Shown here: piece by piece, positions 26,228-36,183 of the stretch
Position numbering within the stretch: the first letter of the stretch is position 1
Layout: every line of letters begins with the position of its first letter
From: Chitinophagaceae bacterium IBVUCB2
GTDB taxonomy: Bacteria > Bacteroidota > Bacteroidia > Chitinophagales > Chitinophagaceae
Length of the DNA: 64,000 nt
Reading direction: 5' to 3'
Assembly: GCA_002127295.1 (NCBI GenBank)
Contig: NFUV01000001.1
Location: 124,001-188,000 of the forward strand
The notes under the pieces: model-generated
What the model saw: the letters and a program-made list of their open reading frames with translations, nothing else
The model's database searches: none
Told to the model about the DNA's origin: nothing
Position numbers and translations under genes: made by a program

Positions 26228-28987
26228 ATGCTAAAAGCTGCTTTATTCACCTTCTTCCTATTTTTTTTTATAATATCGACTCAAGCCCAGCAATCCATAA
26301 TTAGTGGAAGGGTTACTGACTCTTCTGAAAGAAAGAATCTGCACCTGGCAGTTGTGTCCTTGTTGAAAAAATCAGATACCACATTGGTAGCTTTTTCACG
26401 AAGCGATGCCACCGGAAAGTTCAATTTTTTAAAAGTTGATACGGGCAACTACCTGTTGCTTGTTACCTATCCCCGCTTTGCTGATTTTATGGAGCAGGTA
26501 TATGTAAATGGAAATACAGATCTCGGCGATATTTTTATGACTCTCAAAAGTAAAATGCTGGAGGAAGTTGTAATCAGAACGGGTGCCGCCATTCGTTTAA
26601 AAGGCGATACTACAGAATTTGTAGCTGATAGCTTTAAAGTAAAGGAAGGCGCAACAGTAGAAGACCTGTTGAAAAGACTACCTGGCTTTTCTGTAAATAG
26701 CAAAGGTGAGATTGTAGCGCAGGGAAAAAGAGTTGATAAAGTATTGGTAGATGGTGAAGAATTCTTTGGCGATGATCCAACCATGGCTACTCAAAACATT
26801 TCTGCAAAGGCAGTAGACAGAGTGCAGGTGTTTGAAACAAAGACAGAGCAGCAAAATATGACTGGCATGAGTACCGGAAGCGAAGGAAAAACTGTGAACA
26901 TAAAACTGAAAGACGATGCGAAAAAGGGTTCCTTTGGAAAAGCGATTGCGGGGACTGACTTTACCAAATATATTGACAGTAAGTTATTGTACAACCGGTT
27001 TGTAGGAAAGAAGAAATTCTCGGTGTTTGGTACCCGTACCAACATTAATGCAGGTAGCCTGAATTGGGAAGACCGGCAGAAACTAGGTATTGAAAATGAC
27101 TTTGAATATGATGAACTAAGCGGCTACTATTTCAGTTTTGGCGGTGGTGATGATTTTAATGATTGGAACCTGCGTGGTTTACCGGATGCATATACGGCCG
27201 GTGCATTATATAGCAATAAATGGAATGCGGATAAACACAATGTGAATGTTTCGTATCGTTTTAATAGTCTTGGTACAACGAATGTTGGAACAACACTCAA
27301 CCAAAATATTTCACGCAACGGGCTTAGTTACAGCAACAGGTACAGTACTAAAGATGCCCTTAACCAGCAACATGCCGTTAATGGAAAGTATGAATGGAAA
27401 TTAGATTCTTTGGCTTCTTTAAAACTAGTTACAGCGTATACGAATAAAACAAGTCATACTATTGGCAGAACAAAAGGTGAGTTCTTAAAAGAGAATCTTG
27501 ACACTGTGAACACAAGTTTGAATATATATGACAATGATACAAAAAGAGACCAGGTAGATAACCAGTTTACCTATAAACAATTATTTAAGAAAAAGAACAG
27601 GCAATGGCAAACTGTTTTGCGTTATGGAATAACGGATGATGACAATACCGGTTTGAATAAAACTGATATCCGGTATTTTGAGAATGGTGTATATAACCGC
27701 AGCGAGATCGTAGACCAGCAAAAAACATTTGAAGGCCGTTCTACTACATTAGGAATAAAAACCTCCTTCATTGAGCCTTTGTCTGATAAATGGATGCTGG
27801 TAGTAGACTATGCGTATAATAAAAATCATTCCCGTTCATTGCGTAATACATATGAAAAGGATTTTAGCGGCGATTATAAAACAAGGGTGACAGAGTTCAG
27901 TAATAACTTTGAACTGGATGCTTTTTCCCATAGCAGCAATGCTATATTCCGCTACACAGGTAAAAAGATGCGGTTAGGTCTTGGTTCAGGTATATCATCG
28001 GTGAAGCTTGGTTTGCAAAACCTGGATAATAACAGCTTCAATACTTTCAAATTCCTGAACATTACTCCGCAGGCGCAAATAAATTTTATGCCGAAAACGC
28101 AAATGAATATCGGCATTAATTACCGCGGCACAACAAGGCAGCCAACACTTAATCAATTGCAGCCATTAAGGGACAATACAGATCCGTTAGTTGAATACCA
28201 GGGAAACCCTGATCTGAAAGTAGGTTTCAATCATGGTATTTCTGTTTTCTTTAACCGGTATAAAGTTTTAGCACAAACATGGCTTGGATTTCAATTCTCG
28301 TATAATATTGTAGAAAATGCCATTACACAATTCAACACTATTGACCAAACAACAGGTAAGCGAACATATTATCCTGTAAATGTAGATGGCAACCGGAACT
28401 GGAATTTTTGGTCTGATTACAGCAAAGAAGGCGGAGGAAGAAAGCTTAACTATGGTGTGAGTATCAATGGCAGCGGAGGTACGTTTAATAATTTTGTAGA
28501 TGGCGACCTGGTGAATACAAATTACTATACTGCAAATCTTGATTTCAGGATACAAACCCGGGTAGAGGATAAATATGATTTTAGCATCGGGCCAAGAGTT
28601 GGTTACAATTCAAGCAAATCATCTGTAGAAACCAATACCGACAATAATTATTTTACCTATGGAGGCCGTGTTGAAGCGACTGTTACATTACCATGGAAAA
28701 TGGAAATTTATTCAAATCTAAATGCAGAATTGCGCCAGCTTACAGATGCGTTCCCGGTTAATAATAACCTGGTAGTATGGAATGCAGGTTTATCAAAAAA
28801 GCTCTTTAAGAAAAATACAGGGAAGATCAGCTTTATAGCAAACGACCTGCTCGATGATAACAAAGGTGTTAACCGCAGTATCAATAGCACTGTTATTACT
28901 GACGAACGTTTTCAACGGGTAAGTCGGTACTTCCTATTAAAATTCGAATGGTCATTCAATAAAATGCCGGGAGGAGAAGTAAAATGA
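26228..28987 (+). CDS. Outer membrane beta-barrel protein (CarboxypepD_reg-like, OMP_b-brl_3)
   Basis: A 919-residue outer-membrane protein. It has a signal peptide (ending TQAQ), a carboxypeptidase-regulatory-like domain (residues 22-105, ISGRVTDSSERKN), a plug-like domain (VEDLLKRLPGFSVNSKG, residues 140-210) and a large beta-barrel to the end (OMP_b-brl_3 type, related to TonB receptors). It overlaps the next gene by 4 bp (ATGA), so the two are translated together. Its cargo is unknown. It lies in the sugar locus, though similar pairs occur in many contexts. Confidence 0.85.
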   Translation: MLKAALFTFFLFFFIISTQAQQSIISGRVTDSSERKNLHLAVVSLLKKSDTTLVAFSRSDATGKFNFLKVDTGNYLLLVTYPRFADFMEQVYVNGNTDLGDIFMTLKSKMLEEVVIRTGAAIRLKGDTTEFVADSFKVKEGATVEDLLKRLPGFSVNSKGEIVAQGKRVDKVLVDGEEFFGDDPTMATQNISAKAVDRVQVFETKTEQQNMTGMSTGSEGKTVNIKLKDDAKKGSFGKAIAGTDFTKYIDSKLLYNRFVGKKKFSVFGTRTNINAGSLNWEDRQKLGIENDFEYDELSGYYFSFGGGDDFNDWNLRGLPDAYTAGALYSNKWNADKHNVNVSYRFNSLGTTNVGTTLNQNISRNGLSYSNRYSTKDALNQQHAVNGKYEWKLDSLASLKLVTAYTNKTSHTIGRTKGEFLKENLDTVNTSLNIYDNDTKRDQVDNQFTYKQLFKKKNRQWQTVLRYGITDDDNTGLNKTDIRYFENGVYNRSEIVDQQKTFEGRSTTLGIKTSFIEPLSDKWMLVVDYAYNKNHSRSLRNTYEKDFSGDYKTRVTEFSNNFELDAFSHSSNAIFRYTGKKMRLGLGSGISSVKLGLQNLDNNSFNTFKFLNITPQAQINFMPKTQMNIGINYRGTTRQPTLNQLQPLRDNTDPLVEYQGNPDLKVGFNHGISVFFNRYKVLAQTWLGFQFSYNIVENAITQFNTIDQTTGKRTYYPVNVDGNRNWNFWSDYSKEGGGRKLNYGVSINGSGGTFNNFVDGDLVNTNYYTANLDFRIQTRVEDKYDFSIGPRVGYNSSKSSVETNTDNNYFTYGGRVEATVTLPWKMEIYSNLNAELRQLTDAFPVNNNLVVWNAGLSKKLFKKNTGKISFIANDLLDDNKGVNRSINSTVITDERFQRVSRYFLLKFEWSFNKMPGGEVK

Positions 28988-29733
28988 TAAAGAAATTAAT
29001 AACTACAACGTTTTTAGCATTTGCTGCCGTACTGGATGTATCTGCACAAGCCCGTTTTTTTTCCACCATCAGGGTGGAATTTGAAAAAACAACGAGTATC
29101 CGGCAATTGATGAAAGATCTTCAGGAGAACAACAGTTGGTATGAGCAGAATAAAGATCGTTACCCGGTTTCAACAGTCGATCAATATATTTTTATCGGTG
29201 ACAGCACTAAGTCATTGTTTCAGCCCGGAAAAGAAACACCGCTGGATCCAAGGGCCTGGTACCGGCCTGTTGGCGATAAGAATATTGTTTATACCGATTA
29301 TCAAAGAGGAGTTTCTATTTCGCAAAAACCTGTTTTTGAAGAAACATTTTTAGTAGAGGATAGTTTGCAAAAAATAAAATGGAAGATTACAGCCGATGTC
29401 AGAACTATTGCAGGCTTTGATTGCCGCAAAGCAATTGGCATACTAAATGACTCTATTGCGATTTTTGCTTTCTATACAGATGAATTAATGGTGAATGGTG
29501 GACCAGAAGGTATTAATGGCTTGCCCGGAATGATATTAGGGGTGGGAATACCAAGACTCCATGCTACCTGGTTTGCCACTAAAGTAGAAGTCTTTGATGT
29601 AAATATGAACAAAGTAAAACCAGCCACGAAAGGCAAAAAAGTAACCCGTACCACCCTGATGAAAACATTAGAGGCAGTTTCGAGAGAATGGGGATCTTAT
29701 GGCAGTAAACTATTGATCAATTTTGTGATATAG
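28984..29733 (+). CDS. GLPGLI family protein
   Basis: A 249-residue secreted protein with a signal peptide (to about residue 22). The GLPGLI motif is present as NGLPGMILGVG (around residue 180), followed by the strand HATWFATKVEVF. The family occurs in Bacteroidota, often beside barrel proteins as here, where it overlaps the previous gene by 4 bp. Function is unknown. The stop is directly next to the stop of the convergent GH13 gene (no spacer). Confidence 0.85.
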   Translation: MIKKLITTTFLAFAAVLDVSAQARFFSTIRVEFEKTTSIRQLMKDLQENNSWYEQNKDRYPVSTVDQYIFIGDSTKSLFQPGKETPLDPRAWYRPVGDKNIVYTDYQRGVSISQKPVFEETFLVEDSLQKIKWKITADVRTIAGFDCRKAIGILNDSIAIFAFYTDELMVNGGPEGINGLPGMILGVGIPRLHATWFATKVEVFDVNMNKVKPATKGKKVTRTTLMKTLEAVSREWGSYGSKLLINFVI

Positions 29734-31611
29734 TTATTTCAGAAGTTCAAATACATAACTTTCTTTCGACTCTATTTCAAAACCCGATAACGGTTTAACC
29801 TTTCCTGTGATAACATTTTTCACTTGTGAAAAACCTTTTATTCTTTCATCATATAGATTCCAGTCCGGCTTTGCCGTTTTTTCTCCTGTGTTGGTTATCA
29901 CCATTACTGTTTGTTTATTATCGTAACGGAAATAAATATAAAGCCCCTCCTTGGGTATAAACTGCATTGTTTTGCCACTAGTTAAAGCCGAAGATTTTTT
30001 CCTGAAGTTGGCTAAAGCACTTACATGTTCAAAAGCTTCTTGTTGTTTATCACTTCTTCCTTCTTTATTAAAACGATTTTCTTTTGCTTTATCATCGGCC
30101 CATCCACCCGGAAAATCTTCCCGAACAGTAGCATCTGTGTTTTCTTTTTTATTTTTCATCAACACTTCTGTTCCATAATAAAGTTGCGGAATACCTCGTA
30201 ACGTAAGCAACCAGTTAAAACCCATTTTCATTTTCTTCAAGTCCTCATCAATTACCGAAAACACCCTGTCCATATCATGGTTATCCAGGAAAATACAATT
30301 GTTCATCGGCTGCTTATATAAAACATCCTGTGATAAAGTGGTATAGATCTTACTAACCCCGGTAAGCCATCCATATCCTTCGTTCATACCTGCCAGCATC
30401 GCAAAGCAAGACTGGAAATCCAGCATGCCTTCTGCATTGTGTTTAAATGGTGTAGCCATGTTGTTCTGCGTAAAATATGCATTCGCTACTGTGCTGTTAA
30501 CCCACGACTCACCAAACACTGTTAGGTTTGGGAATTCTCTTTCCAACGCTGTATTAATATTATTCATGAACTGCTCATCGCAGTATTTATAAGTGTCAAC
30601 TCTCCAGCCATCAATTCCATATTCTTCTGTTGTCCATACTGCATGTTGAATTAAAAAATTAGCAACGAAAGGATTCTTTTGGTTCAAATCAGGCAGATGC
30701 GGAACAAACCAGCCATCCAGCATTTGCGTTTTTTCATTTTGCGAAGCATAGGGATCATAAAAAACCTCTTCCCGATGATTAGGGGCTTTATCCCCTTGAG
30801 AAATATTGAACCAGGACTTCATTGGTGGGTCTATTACAAACCAATGATGGTTACCTACATGATTGTACACAGCATCCTGTATCACTTTCATACCATTGGC
30901 ATGAAGCTTATCACAAAAATCTTTGTAGCCTTTATTGCCACCAAATCGCTTATCCACCTCGTAATGATTGGTAAACCAATAACCATGGTAGCCAGCAACA
31001 TTGTTACCCCACTCACTCATCAAGGGCATATCATTTTCAATTACAGGTGTCAGCCATAAAGTTGTCACTCCCAATTGATTAAAATAATTAAGATTATTCT
31101 CTATCCCTTTAAAATCACCCCCGTGCCGGGAGAATTTATCTTTACGGTTGCTTGTCTTATCCCTGTAATCATTGATAATATCATTGGATGGGTCGCCATT
31201 CGAAAACCGATCCGGGATCATGAGGTAAATAAAATCTTTAGCTGTTACGCCTTGAATTCTTGTTTTACCATTCTCCTTACTGCGGGATTTCAATTCATAA
31301 AATACATCTTCTGTACCGATGCCACCGCCTGACATATTAATTTTAAAAACTCCTGCCTTGGCTGCCGCGGTAATATTCAAATCGAGGAAAACATAGTTTT
31401 TACTTTCTGCTTTTGTTACTTTTTCAATCTTTATGGAAGGATTAGTACTGGTGAATTTGGTAAAGAGTCCGATATTTTCTCCATGCAACATTAATTGCAG
31501 TTTAGGATTTTTCATCCCTACCCACCAATGAGTTGGGTAAACACCGAGCATGTCTATAGCAAAACTCTTAATTGAAATAACCAGTAAAAGAATTAGAAAG
31601 TAACGTTTCAT
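29734..31611 (-). CDS. Secreted GH13 cyclomaltodextrinase/neopullulanase (SusA-like)
   Basis: A 625-residue alpha-glucan hydrolase with a signal peptide (residues 1-18). It has an N-terminal beta domain (VYPTHWWVGMKNPKLQLMLHG, listed in part), a catalytic barrel with Asp in IDGWRVDTYKY, Glu in FGESWV and Asp in DNHDMDRV, and a C-terminal beta domain. It matches the Cyc-maltodext_N/GH13/Cyc-maltodext_C layout of SusA. It would act in the periplasm on maltodextrins. It is 2 bp from the transporter gene upstream, clearly one operon. Confidence 0.88.
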   Translation of the reverse strand: MKRYFLILLLVISIKSFAIDMLGVYPTHWWVGMKNPKLQLMLHGENIGLFTKFTSTNPSIKIEKVTKAESKNYVFLDLNITAAAKAGVFKINMSGGGIGTEDVFYELKSRSKENGKTRIQGVTAKDFIYLMIPDRFSNGDPSNDIINDYRDKTSNRKDKFSRHGGDFKGIENNLNYFNQLGVTTLWLTPVIENDMPLMSEWGNNVAGYHGYWFTNHYEVDKRFGGNKGYKDFCDKLHANGMKVIQDAVYNHVGNHHWFVIDPPMKSWFNISQGDKAPNHREEVFYDPYASQNEKTQMLDGWFVPHLPDLNQKNPFVANFLIQHAVWTTEEYGIDGWRVDTYKYCDEQFMNNINTALEREFPNLTVFGESWVNSTVANAYFTQNNMATPFKHNAEGMLDFQSCFAMLAGMNEGYGWLTGVSKIYTTLSQDVLYKQPMNNCIFLDNHDMDRVFSVIDEDLKKMKMGFNWLLTLRGIPQLYYGTEVLMKNKKENTDATVREDFPGGWADDKAKENRFNKEGRSDKQQEAFEHVSALANFRKKSSALTSGKTMQFIPKEGLYIYFRYDNKQTVMVITNTGEKTAKPDWNLYDERIKGFSQVKNVITGKVKPLSGFEIESKESYVFELLK

Positions 31612-31613
31612 AA

Positions 31614-33128
31614 TTATTTATCTTTTATTCTTAGTGTTAAGAAAGCTGCGATTATCATGGAGCATCCGCCAACTACAATGGTCATTATTGCATTCCCGTT
31701 GAAAACATGTTTTGTTAGCATCCCTAAAAGAGTTGCTGCTAATATTTGGGGAATAACAATAAAGAAATTGAAGATACCCATGTATACACCCATTTTTTTA
31801 GCAGGCAATGCTTTTGTAAGCATTGAGTAAGGCATAGCAAGAATACTGCACCAGGCTAAACCTATTCCCGCCATACTTATAATTAATAAGTTTTCATTCT
31901 TGAAAACATAGAAAGAAATAAGTCCTAATCCCCCGGCTATTAAAGCAATCATGTGTGTAGCGGGTCTTGAAAACTTTTTAGCCAGCACCGGTAATAGGAA
32001 AGCAAATAATGCTGCAAAGCCATTATACCAGGCAAATAGAACACCAACCCAATTTCCCATATCGTTGTACGCTTTGGAGGTAGTATCTGTAGTACCTGAT
32101 AAGTGTTGTGCAAGTGCCGGTGTAGAATAAATCCACATAGCAAATAAGGCAAACCAGGAAAAAAATTGTACCACCGCTAATTTCTTCATTGTGCCGGGGA
32201 GAAAATTCAAATCATCCATCACTTCCACAAAACCGTTTTTACTTTTATTCTTTTGAAGCAATCCAGCTATTAACTGGCATATTCCAAAAGCAGCAATGCC
32301 CCCGGTTAATACATATAATTCTTTTTCCAATTTGTTTGTGGCGGAAGAATTGTAAAAATAAAGAGCCGCTGTAAGTGCAAGACCAATCACGGTCCATATC
32401 ATTCCTTTTTTATTAAAAGAAGAAGCCGGCGTTTTAATATTTATATCATTATCCGCATCTTGTATTTCTCCAAATGCTTTTAGCTGTTCTGGCGAATATT
32501 CTTTAGTTGTAAAAACAGTGTAAGAAATTGCTGCCATGTATAAAACTGCACCAGTTATAAATGAAATTTTAACAGAGTCCGGTATCATTCCTTCCGGAGC
32601 TTCATTAGCAACGCCAAACTCAGTAAGAAGATACGGCAACAAAGAAGAAATAACTGCACCAATGCCGATGAAGAAACTCTGCATCGCAAATCCGCTTGTT
32701 CTTTGCGAATCAGGGAGCATATCGCCTACAAATGCACGGAATGGTTCCATTGAAACATTAATAGATGCATCTAATAGCCATAACATAACTGCGGCCATCC
32801 ATAATTCTGAAACTTCCGGAAAAACAAACAAAGCAAGCGAAGCAAAGATTGCTCCCACCATAAAATAAGGTCTTCTTCTTCCCCATTTCTTATGCCAGGT
32901 CTTGTCGCTTAAATGCCCGATTATTGGTTGAATGATCAAACCTGTTAGAGGAGCTGCAATCCATAAAATTGGAATTTCTTCAATCTTCGCACCAAGGGTT
33001 TGAAAAATTCTGCTGACGTTTGCATTTTGAAGACCGAAAGCAAATTGGATCCCAAAAAATCCAACACTCATATTAATAATCTGGCTAAGACTAAGCTTTG
33101 GCTTTGCACCAAGGTAGGCTGTTGACAT
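31614..33128 (-). CDS. MFS sugar transporter (SLC45/GPH-like)
   Basis: A 504-residue, 12-helix transporter. The GPH-like start SVGFFGIQFAFGLQNANVS and the loop GHLSDKTWHKKWGRRRPYF mark the SLC45/GPH branch that carries sucrose and maltose. A central insert (about residues 210-240) is hydrophilic and cytoplasmic. The ATG at 33128 replaces an upstream TTG. The adjacent SusA-like gene suggests maltose or short maltodextrins as cargo. The substrate is inferred from this context. Confidence 0.82.
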   Translation of the reverse strand: MSTAYLGAKPKLSLSQIINMSVGFFGIQFAFGLQNANVSRIFQTLGAKIEEIPILWIAAPLTGLIIQPIIGHLSDKTWHKKWGRRRPYFMVGAIFASLALFVFPEVSELWMAAVMLWLLDASINVSMEPFRAFVGDMLPDSQRTSGFAMQSFFIGIGAVISSLLPYLLTEFGVANEAPEGMIPDSVKISFITGAVLYMAAISYTVFTTKEYSPEQLKAFGEIQDADNDINIKTPASSFNKKGMIWTVIGLALTAALYFYNSSATNKLEKELYVLTGGIAAFGICQLIAGLLQKNKSKNGFVEVMDDLNFLPGTMKKLAVVQFFSWFALFAMWIYSTPALAQHLSGTTDTTSKAYNDMGNWVGVLFAWYNGFAALFAFLLPVLAKKFSRPATHMIALIAGGLGLISFYVFKNENLLIISMAGIGLAWCSILAMPYSMLTKALPAKKMGVYMGIFNFFIVIPQILAATLLGMLTKHVFNGNAIMTIVVGGCSMIIAAFLTLRIKDK

Positions 33129-33202
33129 AAGCAATCATTGTTTTAATCAGGCAGGATGAAGATAAGACAATATGTAATAAGTACACATTGATTTAGTAAA
33201 AA

Positions 33203-33233
33203 AGAAAAATCCCGCCTTATAAACGGGATTTTT
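33203..33233 (-). terminator. Rho-independent terminator of glgA-glgC
   Basis: Stem AAAAATCCCG (33205-33214) pairs with 33224-33233, followed on the minus strand by TTTCTTTTTTT. It ends 3 bp past the glgC stop and separates that operon from the transporter gene. Confidence 0.85.
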
Positions 33234-33236
33234 AGA

Positions 33237-34529
33237 TCAGATTACAAAACCATTAGGTATGATAGCTCCTTTTTTAATTACTATAATTCCATCCTTTACG
33301 GTGTATAATGCATGGTCAATGTTCTCAAGATGAGGTCCCCCATTTATACGTACATCATTACCAATTCGTACATTTTTATCAAGGATAGCATTCTTAATGT
33401 AACACCTGTCTCCTACACCCAATACCGGAAAGTTGCCTGCCAATGCCTGTGCTATTTCAGGTAAGGTTTCATAATAATCACTACCCATGATATAAGTGTT
33501 GACAAGTGTAGAGCCTGTCCCAATTCTTGAACGTATACCAATCACTGAATGTTCAATCCTGGAGGCATTAATGATAGAGCCTTCTGCTACCAATGTTTTT
33601 TCCAATGTAGTTCCGCTGATCTTTGCAGGCGGTAACATCCTTGGTCTTGTATAAATGGCATTGTCGTTATCAAACAAATTAAAATCCGGAAGATCCTCAG
33701 TTAAACCAAGATTGGCTTCGAAGAAAGAATAAATATTCCCGATATCTGTCCAGTAGCCCTCATACTGGTAACTGGCAACTGTAAATTTTTTGATCGATTC
33801 AGGAATAATTTCTTTCCCAAAATCTGTTGCTTTCAAATATTCAGTTTCCAAAAGATCGAATAATAACTTACGGTTGAAAATATAAATACCCATGGAAGCC
33901 AGGTAGTTTCTGCCTTTTGCTTTCATCAGGTCACCCGTATCACTTGTCCATTCCGGCAACAATTCTTTTTTGGGTTTTTCAATGAACGATGTGATAAGCC
34001 CTTCACTGGATTTTAATATTCCAAATTCAGGTGCTTCTCTTTCTGCAACCGGAATGGTAGCTATCGAAATATCTGCACCAAGCTTTTTATGGTTATCCAG
34101 CATTTCAGCAAAATTCATCTGGTATAATTGATCGCCGGATAAAATAAGTACATAGTCGCTATCAAATGGTTCGATATGCCGCAAGCCCTGGCGAACAGCA
34201 TCTGCAGTACCCTGGTACCAGGTTGGATTATCGGGTGTTTGTTCTGCCGCTAAAATATCTACAAAAGCTTTGCTGAATGCACTAAAGTGATAGGTGTTCT
34301 TGATATGCCTGTTCAGTGATGCAGAGTTGAACTGCGTTAATACGAACATTCGTCCTATTCCATTATTTAAACAATTGGAAATGGGAATATCCACCAACCT
34401 ATACTTACCGGCAATTGGAACTGCAGGTTTAGACCGGCTCGCGGTTAAAGGGAAAAGCCGGGAACCAGCTCCGCCCCCCAGTATAACGCATAAAATTTCT
34501 TTTGAATGAGTAATTGTTCTTATCGCCAT
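33237..34529 (-). CDS. glgC: Glucose-1-phosphate adenylyltransferase
   Basis: A 430-residue ADP-glucose pyrophosphorylase that makes ADP-glucose from glucose-1-phosphate and ATP, the committed step of glycogen synthesis. It has the nucleotide loop GGGAGSRLFPLTASRSKPAVP, listed in part, then YRLVDIPISNCLNNG; the sugar loop SGDQLYQMNF; IEKPKKE; and a C-terminal left-handed beta-helix (residues 290-430). The ATG at 34529 is used; the upstream codon is TTG. It is 9 bp after glgA, in one operon. Confidence 0.95.
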   Translation of the reverse strand: MAIRTITHSKEILCVILGGGAGSRLFPLTASRSKPAVPIAGKYRLVDIPISNCLNNGIGRMFVLTQFNSASLNRHIKNTYHFSAFSKAFVDILAAEQTPDNPTWYQGTADAVRQGLRHIEPFDSDYVLILSGDQLYQMNFAEMLDNHKKLGADISIATIPVAEREAPEFGILKSSEGLITSFIEKPKKELLPEWTSDTGDLMKAKGRNYLASMGIYIFNRKLLFDLLETEYLKATDFGKEIIPESIKKFTVASYQYEGYWTDIGNIYSFFEANLGLTEDLPDFNLFDNDNAIYTRPRMLPPAKISGTTLEKTLVAEGSIINASRIEHSVIGIRSRIGTGSTLVNTYIMGSDYYETLPEIAQALAGNFPVLGVGDRCYIKNAILDKNVRIGNDVRINGGPHLENIDHALYTVKDGIIVIKKGAIIPNGFVI

Positions 34530-34538
34530 AACCAAATT

Positions 34539-35960
34539 TTATTTCAATGATTTGTATAGATCTATGTATTGCTGCGCTGAACTATCCCATGAGTGATCGA
34601 TCGTCATCATATGTCCACGCATCCAGTTATAAAGGTCAGGTTTATTATTGTACAAATCGATAGCTCTTCCTACCGAATATGTAATATCACTAACACTGGC
34701 CTGGTCGAATCGTATTCCAAAGCCCTGCCAGTCTCCCATATCAGTTACAGTATCTCTTAGACCACCAATATTCCTAACCATTGGCACGGTTCCATAGCGA
34801 AGGGCATACATCTGGTTCAGCCCGCAAGGTTCTACACGGCTGGGCATTAATAAGAAATCAGAACCTGCATACATCAAATGGCTTAACGGTTCGCTATATC
34901 CAATATGAGAGTTGAAATAACCACCAAACTGGTGTTTCATTCTATCCAATTTGTCTTCCAGTTCAGGATCACCCGAACCCAACACTAAAAAATTGGCGTG
35001 GCCATTATGCTGGTAAATAGATTGACTGATCGCATCGGGTAATAAATCTGCCGACTTCTCTCCCACTAATCTCCCAATAAAAGAAATCAATGGTTTCTCA
35101 GGATCTAATCCAAATTGACCTGCCAGTTCTTTTTTATTTTTTCTTTTTCCTTTTTCAACCAGTTCTTTATCATAATTTTTAGCGATCATGTTATCGGTTA
35201 ACGGATCCCAAACCTGTGTATCAATTCCGTTTAATACACCAAAGCTTTTTCCCTGTTCATATTGAAAAAGATTTTCCAGCCCGTTGGCGGCTTCTTTCAA
35301 TTCATCAAGATAACTATTGCTAACTGTTGTTACTTTCCAGGCACATTTTACAGCTGAAGCCATTGGATTAATAGTATTATTCCAATCTAACATACCCCAT
35401 TTCCAGCTATCAAAAGCTGGTAACAGGTAATATTTATCCCAGCCGATCCATCCCTGGTATTGTGCATTATGTACAGTGAAAACAGTTGGTACATCTGATA
35501 ATTTTTGCCGGAACTCCAAACTGTATTTAACCATGAAAGGAATAAGCCCTGTGTGATGATCATGGCAATGAATAACATCTGGTTTATGTTCCCATTTATT
35601 CAGCCAGTCGCATACAGCCACCTGGAACGAAAGAAAACGTTCCGTGTCATCTTCATAACCATAAATTTTTTCCCGGTCAAGCAATCCATTGATATCGACG
35701 AGGTATAGATCAAAGCCAAGCTTATTTGTTTTTTCTTTAATGATACTGTAATGGAAATAATGAGGCCCGATATGCTGTCCACCTTCATGCACCAACTCCC
35801 AGTGATTGTCGTAAAGAAATTTGGTGCGGTACATGGGCATTACCACTTTTGTTACATGACCTAATTCAGCCTGGTACTTTGGCAGGGCCCCTACCACATC
35901 ACCTAAGCCGCCAGCCTTTGCTACCGGATAACATTCTGCCGCTATATGAACAATTTCCAT
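34539..35960 (-). CDS. glgA: Glycogen synthase
   Basis: A 473-residue GT5 enzyme that extends alpha-1,4 chains from ADP-glucose. The ADP-glucose loop KAGGLGDVVGALPK (residues 15-28), the acceptor area HCHDHHTGLIPFMVKY, and the C-terminal RVEPCGLNQMYALRYG with NIGGLRDTV are all present. It leads the glgA-glgC operon. The frame opens with EIVHIAAECYPVAKAGG. The promoter was not identified. Confidence 0.95.
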   Translation of the reverse strand: MEIVHIAAECYPVAKAGGLGDVVGALPKYQAELGHVTKVVMPMYRTKFLYDNHWELVHEGGQHIGPHYFHYSIIKEKTNKLGFDLYLVDINGLLDREKIYGYEDDTERFLSFQVAVCDWLNKWEHKPDVIHCHDHHTGLIPFMVKYSLEFRQKLSDVPTVFTVHNAQYQGWIGWDKYYLLPAFDSWKWGMLDWNNTINPMASAVKCAWKVTTVSNSYLDELKEAANGLENLFQYEQGKSFGVLNGIDTQVWDPLTDNMIAKNYDKELVEKGKRKNKKELAGQFGLDPEKPLISFIGRLVGEKSADLLPDAISQSIYQHNGHANFLVLGSGDPELEDKLDRMKHQFGGYFNSHIGYSEPLSHLMYAGSDFLLMPSRVEPCGLNQMYALRYGTVPMVRNIGGLRDTVTDMGDWQGFGIRFDQASVSDITYSVGRAIDLYNNKPDLYNWMRGHMMTIDHSWDSSAQQYIDLYKSLK

Positions 35961-36183
35961 TGATTTATTTTGGTTACAAGGAATTAGTTTGAAATTAAGG
36001 TGTTTTTACTGACAATTGAAATCTAAGCAGCTAAAAAATTAAGGGTGATTCACAGCTTTTTAAAATACCCCTATACCGGAGTTGCTTTTTTTTGTACAAG
36101 CTGTCAACATCAAATTGTTACATTATGCCAGCATTAAAAAATGTTTTACTTTCAACACTTCATCAAATCAACTCCCGATTGCT

